Shown: piece by piece, positions 14,900 through 24,764 of the stretch | How the letters are laid out: each line of letters starts with the position of its first letter | Position numbering within the stretch: position 1 is the first letter of the stretch | Source: Siniperca chuatsi | Lineage: Eukaryota; Chordata; Actinopteri; Centrarchiformes; Sinipercidae | Direction: 5' to 3' | Assembly: GCF_020085105.1 (NCBI RefSeq) | Contig: NC_058042.1 | Span: 15,761,001 to 15,825,000 of the forward strand | DNA: 64,000 bases | Translations under genes and position numbers: made by a program | The notes under the pieces: model-generated | The model's database searches: none | What the model was told of the DNA's origin: nothing | The model's input: only the letters and a program-made list of their open reading frames with translations

Positions 14900-15085
14900 T
14901 TTATGTGGCTAAAAGGTTAGAAACCAGAAGGTATCCGGTTTGATATCTGGACTGGCAGAATAAATCTGGATCCAGAAAGTGGGAGTGTAGAGCTTGTCAC
15001 TTCCTCATTACCACCACTGAAGTGGCCTTGTGCAAGGCACTTAACCCCTTAACCTCCAACTGCTTAATGACAATCAGATAAGACT
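14900..15085 (+). repeat. tRNA-derived SINE relic
   Basis: The sequence has the layout of a teleost tRNA-derived SINE. A degenerate A-box-like stretch lies near 14905-14920 (GTGGCTAAAAGGTTAG), a B-box-like GGTTTGATATC lies near 14937-14948, and the characteristic segment CTTGTGCAAGGCACTTAACC follows near 15028. It is diverged. Boundaries are approximate because no clean target duplication was found. Confidence 0.7.
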
Positions 15086-18000
15086 GTTGTTGTTACAGTG
15101 GGTAACTTCCAGGAGTAAATGTTGTGTGAAACAGGAAGTTCCTGTAAAAAAAGACCACTGCTCTCAGTTCAACTTCAAAGTCTTGAAGGTAAAATTGCAC
15201 AATGTATACACAATTGCTGTAAAGAAGCACCTTCTAGTTTTTCATATGGGACAAGTGGTGCTTTATAGAGATGGGCCGTATCTCTATAACATTTTGGAGA
15301 TGTATGAATCAAAAATAACACTGCATAAGCAAAGCAATATAAACATGCATTGGACAGTTGCTTTTCACCACAATCCACTTCCATCACCCAGGCGATGTTC
15401 AGGCAGGGTTTCATGCGAAAGACATAGTGTTGCCTTTCTCCCCTGTGATGGAAGCTAATTCTCTATTGTCCCATATGTACAAAAAAGTTGTGTACCAAAC
15501 AACCAGCTGGCACGCACAAAAAGTCTGTGATCCTGTGCTAAACAAGAAAAGTAAGATATTGCCGGTCTAACTGACACACAGTTTGTCATCCAGATGGTAA
15601 TCAGGCGAAAATGACAGATGCTCGTCCCCAGACGCTCAAGAGATCTGGCATCTCGAACAGCTCCTCTGAGGCTCTGAACTAACTCTAACACAAGCCCTCA
15701 TCTCCTTCATTAGCTCTGTTTGGGAGTTTGCACATGGCTACTCACATCCAAGGGTAGCCCCATTCTCATTTGTCTAATCAACTGAGATATGTGTTGACGG
15801 TCAACACTCAGGGGAGAGAGTTGCAAATTTTAAACGCACCCTTCTTTTGAACATGTTTCAGCCATCCACCACAGCCATGTCCAAGTTTGTTTTTCAATAT
15901 TTAGAACTTCTTTCAGGCTGCACATGTTTTTAAAAAGTATGGAATATGGAATTTTTTTAAACATTTTGCATTGGATCTATTTGATGTAATTGTTTTACAG
16001 TATTTACTTTCTATCAAGCACTGCCAATCACACACCAGTAGGAGAATGTAACTAGTTGTTTTGCTTCTGTAGTTTGTTATTAAGTCAATTTCTTTGCTAA
16101 ACTTCAAACATACAGTATATCAGATTTCTTTTTGTTTTTTACAGTACAGTGGTACAATTAATACAGCACGTGCATTTGTGTCATGTTGTAATAATCCTTT
16201 GTTGCTGATATTCCAAGTTTAAAAAATAAGCACATACTCCCTAAAGAGACACTAGAATGGAGGAGTCAAACAACTGGTAGAACAAGCATGTCAATTAGGG
16301 AAGACTAGCAGCCATGAAGCTCAGGGTCTGTTACACAGGAACTCTAGAGAAATAATGACAAACTCAAGGGGGCTGTTAGGCCTATAACAAATGGTTCCTG
16401 GGGATATCTTTTGTTCTGCAGAAAAAAGGTCAGACTAACTGTTGCTATAACAGAACGATTGCAAAAGTGGAGGATCTAATATCAGACAGATGTCACAAAG
16501 AGAGAGCAAAACTCTGCACTTATTTTGTTTGCCGTTGATTGAACACTTACAAGATGGCCAGAAACTGATAAAAAGTCAATATACCATGCAGTGATTAACT
16601 ATTGAGTTATTGAAATGTTGAACCAACAAAACAGTTTTTCCTGTTTTCTCAAAAGCGATGCATTTCAATAACGACTGTGACAAAGTAAGCTAATATGATC
16701 TTGAAAAATAAGCTAACATCTAATCTGTAAGACATTAGAAAAGTTACAGTGTGCATAGCCTACATTTGTATGTATTATTTTGGCCAATCAGGACAGATAT
16801 ACCATTCCCTACTTGCAATAGCTGTATAAATGACTGACTGTCACTAACCCAACATTTACAAAGAGACCCAAGGAGTGACATGGATAAAAAAAATCTATTA
16901 AAAAAAGTCTGAGAGGCCCAGGTGAACAAGATGAGCTGCTGATCCTCCACAGTCAGCCATTGGCTTCCTAAGATTAAACAGGACGGTCTGTGGGAGGGAC
17001 GTCATTGTGTCCATGCTCATCAACTATGCTCTATGGTTGTAGTTATTGTTAGGAAGAAGCAGATACCCATTTAAGCTTAAAATATGGATGGATAACCCCA
17101 ATATCATGTTTTTGCTTTTCTGAAACAGCAATGGCAGAAGCCCTGTGTGAGGAAATCGATTGTCACCAAAGCTAATGCAACAGAGATTTAGACCTGGGTG
17201 CACAACGTTGTCTCTATAAATTAAACTTTGGAAAAGTCCAATAATAAAGATCTTTTTCTCATTTTTCTCATTTACTCTTCTACTCTGTTCAGTTTCTCTG
17301 TCACTCCTGGTTTCTCACACTGTCATAGCTCCTCTTATTCACAAATGTTGTACATCACCATATCTGACCAATCAACGGTTTTACTGCATTCTAATGAATA
17401 ATTGGTTGCTAGATGGTGATCGTACATATCATCACAATTCTGTCATTTTGTCTACCACACTGACTATTGTCAACTAATCCTCCACATCCTGTCACCCCAG
17501 TGACCTAGTCTTTAGCACCACCACAGACAAGACACCCGTCTATCTCAAGCTTTTTACAAAAAGGTGCTGTGTTAAAAGAGTCTAAACTTTTTTTAGTAGA
17601 TGTCTGAATCCATAATAAATATTGTGTTTATTCATTTCAACTTGATATGTCCATATTAAAGTAATCATATAGTTTTTTGATAAAGATGGGGAACTATGTT
17701 TTTAGCTCTGCATTTCTTACATATTTGTATGGTGCTATGATTGTTTTAGCAGCTTGGGACACAACGGCAAAGTGCGTGTTTTAATATAGCTACAGTTTAT
17801 CCATATTTGGAAATAATTCAAATTAATAAATTACACAAATACTGTAAGCACAGGCAGCCAACAACATGCTAGCGGGCACATAACTGCCTTTTCAAATAAA
17901 ACTTTAGATTCATTTTCAACAACATTAAAAAAAAAACAATATTGCTTTTCAACTGCCAGCGATGTTGAACCAAAAATGCTTATCAATGAAAAACAAAAAT

Positions 18001-18788
18001 AACCACAACCATGCCTAAATGCCACACACAGGCACACACACCTACTAGACAACAAGAGCAAAAACAGCAATGATCATTTTCAGCGTGTTCATGTTCACAG
18101 CACAGTAACTTTAATGCAATGTGTATTTAAAAAAAACACAATTAGCCTACTTACTTTAAGTTGAAACGTCTCCCTCAGGTCAGATGAATTCTTGGCCTCT
18201 GGTCATATTATCGTGTACCTTCTCCCTTCATGTCTTTAACAACTTGTCTGTGCTCCTTAGTACCTCGACACCGTCTTTAATGTTAAAGTGCGCCATTCTT
18301 CCGATAGTTAAATCTTTGTGAGTTCCTTATTAAGAACAATATAATGTTAGTTATCAGGGATACGCAAATGCATCCATAGTTGCCACCTTTGGAAACCACG
18401 GCAAGCCTCTTTTTTTCTTGTCCAAGGAAATTATGTTTCTCTACATCAAAGTTACCAATATAGCAGTAAGTTACTCCCAACTTAATGATGGGGAAGTTAG
18501 CTAGCTGTCTGGTGGGTAAGCATGCTAACGTCCTCGTCTGCTTTTAGCATCAGGTGTTTCATTGCTTTCCACTTCGATTTTTGGGGGAATTTACCGATTA
18601 TTTTTTTCTGCTGGACCATTTCTAACTTCACCACTGTCAAAAGCTTTTAAGCGGAAATCACTGTATTGCCAATTAAACTGTTTACATCTTCACAAAGTCT
18701 GCATTGGTGGGAGGTTTGCTTAATTGTCGTTAATTGTTGCCACAAAGAGCCGAAGTCCCGCCCCCTCTCCTACCTAGCCTCCGTAACT
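15086..18788. other. Spacer with no recognised gene
   Basis: Several short open frames occur (the longest about 123 codons, at 15087-15458), but none has a domain, splice context or codon pattern that supports a gene. Nothing else was identified. Confidence 0.5.
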
Positions 18789-19227
18789 GTTAAAGGGAAA
18801 CTCCACTGATTTTACCCAGACCTGTTTTTACAGGTCTTCCTACTGCAAATGTTGTATAAAGCCTTTTGTGGCTCCAGAGGAAGCTGCGTGGCGTCTAGTA
18901 AATGTCCTCAAGTGACATCACTTGAGTCAGTTGGGGCTCAAGCATACAAGACCTGAATATGAAAATAATCTGGGGGTGTGGAGTTAGAAAGACCTGTGTA
19001 GCCCGCTCCTCATCTCTGCTTGAGAGTAGCAGCTCCAGACTACATTAGCAGCTACTAGCATAACACACTCAAATCTGTACTGTCTGTTGAGACAAGTAAA
19101 GTAGGCGCCAGGTTTTCACAAGGAAGAAGAATGCATGGAATAAAAAATACTCTTTTTTTTTTCAACTGTCCATCGTGAATCCGACAAAGTTCTAGGAGTG
19201 CAATGCGAAATCGGTGTACTCTTTAAC
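18789..19227. mobile_element. Non-autonomous DNA element (MITE)
   Basis: The left end begins GTTAAAGGGAAACTCCACTG. The right end, reverse-complemented from 19227, begins GTTAAAGAGTACACCGATTT. These are diverged terminal inverted repeats about 440 bp apart. The interior has no coding capacity. Similar TTAAAGGGA-type ends are common on fish MITEs. The superfamily is not assigned. Confidence 0.55.
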
Positions 19228-19308
19228 TCATTCTTCTCGTAGAGGGTCATTTTCATCAGGCTTTTTGAAATGCTCAAATTTATCAGCTACAGCATATAAT
19301 TTGTGCAC

Positions 19309-19355
19309 ATAGGGTTGGGCGATAGATATTGTGAGACAATATAGATTTGTCAACA
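19309..19355 (+). repeat. Dispersed repeat, copy 1
   Basis: The motif ATAGGGTTGGGCGATA, followed by a GTGAGACAATATAGATTTGTC-like stretch, is related to a second copy at 28094-28150. Both copies sit within a few hundred bases of a LINE fragment. They probably come from a non-autonomous transposon family common in fish. Confidence 0.5.
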
Positions 19356-19394
19356 ATCAGCAATTTTGCCTTATCATCTCTCTTGGTGTATTGG

Positions 19395-19830
19395 GCTGTT
19401 GTTGGTAATGTTACGAATCAGTGGGCAGGTCCTCTGCATCCTCTTCACTCACACCAATTCTCTGCATCATGTCAATCAACTGTCTAGCCTTCCCTGTCAT
19501 AGTCCCAACATTCAAAGTCCCTACTGTCAGTCCTACATTGTTAGCTTTCCTCTTCTCTCTCTGCCTACGAACACACCTTTCTCCTCTCCTTCTTCATCTT
19601 TGACCAACAGTAGTCCAATTTCCACCGGTACCCTGTAGGTCAACAGCACCAGTGGCGGTCGCTGTTAACCCGGGCCCCGACCGATCCGGTATGGAGGTCA
19701 TTTTCACAATTCGCATTTTTAATTTGGCATGTGTTTTACGTCGGATGCCCTTCCTGACACAACCCTCTGCATTTATCCAGACAAGAAGACACTGGCTTGT
19801 GCCCCCTTGCAGTTGCATTACATTTATATC
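19395..19830 (-). mobile_element. RTE-like LINE fragment (endonuclease start)
   Basis: Read on the minus strand, the segment contains leader-like sequence (GTGTCAGGAAGGGCATCCG near 19740-19760). It is followed by a frame that reads GLTVGTLNVGTMTGKARQLI and then DMMQRIGV, ending near 19440. This is the start of an AP-endonuclease domain of an RTE-type non-LTR retrotransposon. The rest of the endonuclease and all of the reverse transcriptase are missing, and stops break the frame. Confidence 0.65.
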
Positions 19831-20679
19831 GATATCATAGTATAAAATCACATTTACTTTGTTAGAGAATTTTATCTGTATTGTGCACTCCTCCTTAGTA
19901 AGCAACTAAGTTTACTAGTTCCATCCAAGCTGCCTAAAAATAAAATGGTTAAGGTTAGGCAAATACTTCTGCTTGGTTAAAGTCAGGGAAATATTGTGAT
20001 CATCACATAAAATAAATAAAAATAAAAATAGATGGTTAAGGTATGGTTTAGCTTAGGCAACTAAAACCACTTTGGTTTCACATGGTTCCATGAAGGGTGA
20101 CCAAGTATCATCTTTGTTGGCATTGGCATTTATTTTGTTTGATGGTTTAGGGTTATTGGGTTTGGGGGACATAGGTTGTTTACAGTTTGTTTCACAACCT
20201 GCTATGAAATATACTATCTTGCAGATGAAGATAGACAGTAGATGATAACATAAAAACTTAACTAGAAACCAAGTAATGATGTGATGCTGCAAGAGAAGCT
20301 AAACATACCCCTTATTTAAAACACTTGTTCTTGAGAGAGGCTCCATATCCAATGAAAAAGCAGTAAGTTATTGTAACCACTGGAGGGCAAAGTGAGCCAG
20401 GAATAGGAAGATAAAACATAAATGTGTTGAAATGTCAGTGACATGCTTAAGATTGCATCTCATAACAAAATAGTATCAAATACAGTTTACAACACATGAA
20501 AGTGTTTTATTAAAGAAATGTGTAGTGAATGCAATATGTCCTCTCTATTTACATGAAAACGGAAAAGTGAATGTCATATATAGCCTAACATTTGATTTAT
20601 AGTGCTGCTGGAAAGCTCAGTATGGTTTACAGCTTTTATCACCCAACCAAATAAAACTACAGTAAGACATGAAAGGCTA
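19831..20679. other. Spacer downstream of calca
   Basis: AT-rich sequence without a supported exon. It lies just past the inferred 3' end of the CGRP transcript. Confidence 0.5.
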
Positions 20680-20696
20680 ATGTAGCTAAAATACAA

Positions 20697-21147
20697 TTTA
20701 TTCCTGCTTTCAATTCACAATTATTACAATATTTAGAGTCTTGAGTACATTTTTCACACTTGCATTGTGCACTTTAATGAAATGTAATGAAGTGTTTTAC
20801 ATCAAGGCACCAGACAGCCACAGTTGTTTTGTTGGTAGTGCAGACGTACAGTATGACAAACTGTACTGCAGACACAGGCCAGAAGTGCAGTTGAGTCACA
20901 GGCCAAGACAGAGAAGAAATCCATTCTCAGAAAATATCTTCTCAGTTACCTTTCCATGATGACGATGACACCAATGCTAGTTATTTCGCAGTTTTTAAGC
21001 ACAGACTAACAATGAATACTGACAACGTTCTGGTGGTAGTCTGAAAGCAAGAGATCAGTCAATGTTTGTGAAGAATATATGCTCTCATTTCCAAGTGTGG
21101 TAGGCAGATGATGATGCAGTTTTGTCACTCAAAGGAGGCACTTGGTC
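20697..21147 (-). other. calca: calca exon 6, CGRP 3' untranslated exon (inferred)
   Basis: On the minus strand a strong pyrimidine-rich acceptor ending CTCTAG at 21148-21150 opens this segment. An AATAAA polyadenylation signal lies at 20697-20702 on the same strand. Exon 5 carries the CGRP stop codon and a donor at 21957/21958, so a non-coding last exon is expected, as in mammalian CALCA. The boundaries are inferred from signals only; the transcript would end slightly below 20697. Confidence 0.5.
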
Positions 21148-21976
21148 CTAGAGAGCCAAAGAGATAAGAGACAACAAAAAATGTTCAACTTTGTTTTGTG
21201 AGCCACAGAAAGTTCTGTAAAGTAAAAAAAATTCAAACTTTTTTTGTGGGGCATTTGGCTTTATTTCATAGACAGAAATAATGGGATAGAAAGACATGGG
21301 GATCAAAGTGGCTCACAATCAACACTTTTTTGTGATTTCATACACACTGAAGCTGTCTCATAAAAGGACTTACAGTTAACAGTCAGTAATGCTAACTTTT
21401 TGTCACTGTAGGCCAATCAGGTTTGGTCAGTGTATGATATATTCCACATTAAAAGTAACTTGTGAATGTCCATACTTAACAAAACATGATATTAGTGATC
21501 ATTATATCTAATTTGTAGATATGTAGGTGGTGCTAAAGTAACCCATACACAATGGAACACCTTGTACAAATCTGTGAAGTTGCAATGCAACAACACTTAG
21601 ACAATATATGGTGCTTTAGTTGATTGACAGTTCACATGGTACCGACAACACGTCAATTTCCACATGTGGTCATATTTTGTTAACAAATTTGACAATAATA
21701 TATTGAAAGATTTCCCTTGATGGGTATATAAAAACGTAAAAGACTACCTTGCTCTTTTGTAACACCAAATATTTCAAATACTGCAAGTGCATTTTCTGTT
21801 TGAAAGAATTCAAGCAAGAAGCCTTTCTACTTGATTCTCAACTTGGTTTCAAAACACAATGGTTTTGTTTAAATCACCCTCTTGTACTTTATCTACAGTA
21901 TAAGCTTCAATGAATCCAGCAATAATACTGATGTGAAAGTACAGAGTGCTGACATACCTTGTATCTGCTGTTGTGC

Positions 21977-24054
21977 TCACAGAGGGCCGCGCCGCTTCCG
22001 TCTGCCAAACGCCTGGGCACCCACGTTGGTGGGAACAAAGTTGCTGTGTCCCAGTCCTCCTGACCGACTCAGGAAGTCAGCCAAGCGGTGGGTTACACAG
22101 GTGGCTGTGTTGCAATCCCGCTTCTGTGCTGTTGCATTACTTGAAAGAATGGAGAAGATAGTGAAGACAGTTTATTATGATACTCAAGATCAGGTCAGAC
22201 ATCTACATGACAGACTTATGAAATATATATTGTCTGGCATCATCAACAACATATTAAACACAATGGAAATATGTAGAGGGAAATATTCCAATAATTGTGT
22301 GTGCATTGTAGGCAGTCATGCTTACCCTTTTCTCCTTTCATTTTTTTTATTCAATGAGTAATGTATGTTTTCAATCTTGAATTAATTAAAAACAACTTCC
22401 ATGTAAAAGATTACTTTATTATAGGAGAAACATAATTGCCATGAAGAGAAAAACATATTTTACATTAGAAAGGTTTTAGCTGTTCTTATATTTTATTGTA
22501 TTGTAGAGAAGAGCCTAAGTAGCTGATTCCAAGTTTTCAGGTCTCTGTCAAAATCGAGTCCGCCAGTGGATAATTAAAGCAAGGACGTTTCTTTGAAGTT
22601 AGTCATACAAATAGGGATCCACATGCATCAGCAGGCTTGTGAATGGATAGAGCTGGATGCACATACAAAAGTTAACTCAGACAGACAGAAGAATAGATGG
22701 GCTAAAAACTGAGAGGTTCGTATGAATCATATGAGTTGCCGTAGTTTTCATAAAGCTCAGATAGACTTCGCTTCTTGCCAGGCGTCCCTGCTCCCACGTC
22801 GGTGCGGGGATAGGTTTGTAGTTTGTGAATATCCTGGGAGAGTTTGCCCAGCACACAAGTGCTTAAGCCGGTGCAGCGCTTAGACTTGGGTCTATCCAAG
22901 CTGTTAGAGACAGAGACACACATGCAAAAACAGGCTTACAGTAACCGTGGCATGCAGATAGACATTAATAATTACATGCATGATGTTTTTCTAAAATGTC
23001 ATGCGTTTAGAGAAAAAGTTGTAACATTTCAAATGCATGCTGACAGATCCAACAGACATATGAAGATATCTCGTTAACCAAAATATTGTAGTCGAGTTGT
23101 CATGCTATTGTTCAGTTTCATTTTCGTTACGTCTATCATGCATGTTCTCTCATGTTCTTTGATATCATGCTCTCTTCAGTTTTCTGATTAATGACACTCT
23201 CTTGCAGGCAAATCATTTAATACCGAATGAATGGATGAAGGAATGAATAACAGCAGTCCATGCATTAAAGGATTGTGACAGAGAGTAGATTTACACAAAT
23301 TTCATTATACCTTGATAATTAATAAACATCAAAGTTGGAGCTGTTGGGCTTATAAACAAAAGTGTGTTATATTTTGCTTAACTGATGGTAGTTTATATAG
23401 ATAGGTAGGTAAATAGATACCACACTCTACACAGTATTTAAAGGGTTAACTATACCTAGAAATATCAAAAGGCATACCTATTTCCATCAGCTGTTTGGTG
23501 GTCTTGCTCATCTGAAGTTATCTGCATGAACTCCATGATAGCCCTGAGTAACCTTTGCGCTTCATCATTCGATAGTGTGACTCCATCTGACATGGATTCC
23601 TTACTAGTTCTGAAAATACACATTCAATTAGACTGCTCTCTCTGGTTCTACCACAACAGTGGTTTAAAAACTGTGGAACTTGTCCAGATAAATGCAACAG
23701 TAAGAGATACAAGGCACACTATCTGATGTAATTGTTCCTTTAAAAAGCTAACAGGAAGTTAAATGACATAACTGGTGATTAAGATCTCAGCATGCAAAGT
23801 TTATAGATTCAAAATTATATATATAAATAAACATAGTGATTATGGTAAAATTAGGAAATGTGTTCAGCAGAAATTATGTTAAACAGATAAAAAAATGTCA
23901 GACACAATCATACACTACAAGGTAAATATATTTTATTTATTGTTGTGGAAAAATGCCACAGCACTCACCTGGATGGAGCTGCCTGTGAGATGTACATCTG
24001 ACAAATGATCAGCGCATAGGCAAGAAGGAGAGTCCAGAGTTTCAGCATTATCAT
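21977..24054 (-). CDS. calca: Prepro-CGRP (calcitonin gene-related peptide isoform)
   Basis: This spliced isoform encodes 126 residues from exon 2 (24054-23969), exon 3 (23609-23478) and exon 5 (22139-21977). CGRP is a secreted neuropeptide and vasodilator acting on the CALCRL/RAMP receptor. Exon 2 gives the signal peptide ([18 protein letters not shown]) and exon 3 the propeptide. Exon 5 opens with linker NATAQ, then dibasic KR, then a 37-residue peptide starting [15 protein letters not shown] and ending NVGAQAF. The disulfide pair is Cys2/Cys7. The peptide is followed by Gly (the amide donor), Arg-Arg-Lys-Arg-Arg and a short tail before TGA at 21977-21979. All joins are phase 2. The acceptor at 22140 (TTCTTTCAAG) restores the frame, and the donor after exon 5 is AAG/GTATGT at 21958. 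Every hallmark residue is present, so the gene looks functional. Confidence 0.95.
22415..22420 (-). terminator. calca: Candidate polyadenylation signal of the calcitonin exon
   Basis: AATAAA lies on the minus strand about 285 bases after the calcitonin stop and before the CGRP exon. This is where the calcitonin transcript should end. A second AATAAA at 22492-22497 is equally possible. Confidence 0.55.
22702..24054 (-). CDS. calca: Prepro-calcitonin (calcitonin isoform)
   Basis: This spliced isoform encodes 138 residues from exon 2 (24054-23969), exon 3 (23609-23478) and exon 4 (22900-22702). Calcitonin is a secreted 32-residue hormone that lowers plasma calcium. Exon 4 begins in phase 2 after CTAACAG and reads SLDRPKSKR. 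The hormone follows as [14 protein letters not shown]...[16 protein letters not shown], then GKKR, which supplies the amide donor Gly and the cleavage site. The C-terminal flanking peptide [21 protein letters not shown] carries several Tyr. The Cys1/Cys7 pair and C-terminal Pro are conserved. Residues 2-3 are Thr-Gly rather than the Ser-Asn of salmon and eel hormones. The exon lies upstream of the CGRP exon in transcript order, as in other vertebrates. Choice between the two terminal exons would be by alternative splicing and polyadenylation. Confidence 0.96.
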
Positions 24055-24550
24055 GATTCCCTGTAGAAAACATATACGATACCAAACAAGGTAATAAAAA
24101 TTGCTGCAAGAAAAGGTTTTTAAATGCATTTTGTGTGACCTGTGTACACAACCTTTTATGCCGTTAAACATGTTTTTTTTTTAATGGACTTTCTCATCTA
24201 CTGCATGCATCCACAGCTATATGAATCCACTCTCTGTCCGTCTCTCTCTTACACTCCCTTGCTGTTAGAGCCGCTGAACAGAGGCAGATAGAAGAGTTAT
24301 TGGTGATATACTGACACTGGAAGCATTGCCAGCAACTATAAGAGCAGCTCTGTCCATTGGCAGAATTAGCTGCAGCCTACCATAGAAAGTATAACGTCAC
24401 CAAACCAGCAAAGCTGCATCTCCCCTCTGTCAGCAACCAGAATCTACCAATATAGTTGGCTATCCAGTCTACTCAGTCATATCTGATATTTAACAGTGAC
24501 AGCATAATTCGCACCATCAACTAAAAAAGCAGTCTTTTATCTATACTCAC

Positions 24551-24605
24551 CGATAATAGATCGTCTGGTAATGAAGAATTAAATCATAGACTCACTTGTG
24601 AATCT
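24551..24605 (-). other. calca: calca exon 1, 5' untranslated (inferred)
   Basis: A donor TTATCG/GTGAGTAT lies at 24551/24550 on the minus strand. A TATA box lies about 30 bases upstream of position 24605, so a short non-coding first exon fits between them. It would splice to the acceptor TTCTACAG at 24061. The transcription start is an estimate. Confidence 0.55.
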
Positions 24606-24630
24606 GCTGAACACTCCCCACAGTGAAGGG

Positions 24631-24640
24631 TTTTATATAT
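24631..24640 (-). promoter_or_regulatory. calca: TATA box of calca
   Basis: ATATATAAAA reads on the minus strand upstream of the inferred first exon. Three CCAAT-type boxes lie further upstream: CCAAT as written on the plus strand at 24725-24729 and 24757-24761, and ATTGG at 24690-24694. This is a typical tissue-specific TATA/CCAAT promoter layout. Confidence 0.65.
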
Positions 24641-24764
24641 GTTCCCCATGGGTTTCTGTATTAACTGAAGGAGCACTTAATCATAGTCTATTGGCCAGTC
24701 AAATGTTTTACCTCAAACTGCTAGCCAATCAGAAGCCTTACATCACTTACAGTGAGCCAATAAA

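Noticed and set aside
15087..15458. 123-codon plus-strand frame after the SINE
   Set aside because: No family features; it begins next to the SINE and overlaps an equally long antisense frame.
21882..22361. 159-codon plus-strand open frame across the CGRP exon
   Set aside because: It is the antisense shadow of calca exon 5, where coding constraint keeps stops away. No domain is recognisable.
23965..24171. Longer calca start at 24171 reading MFNGIKGCVHRSHKM
   Set aside because: It reads through the intron 1 acceptor (TTCTACAG at 24061). The ATG at 24054 gives a normal signal peptide.
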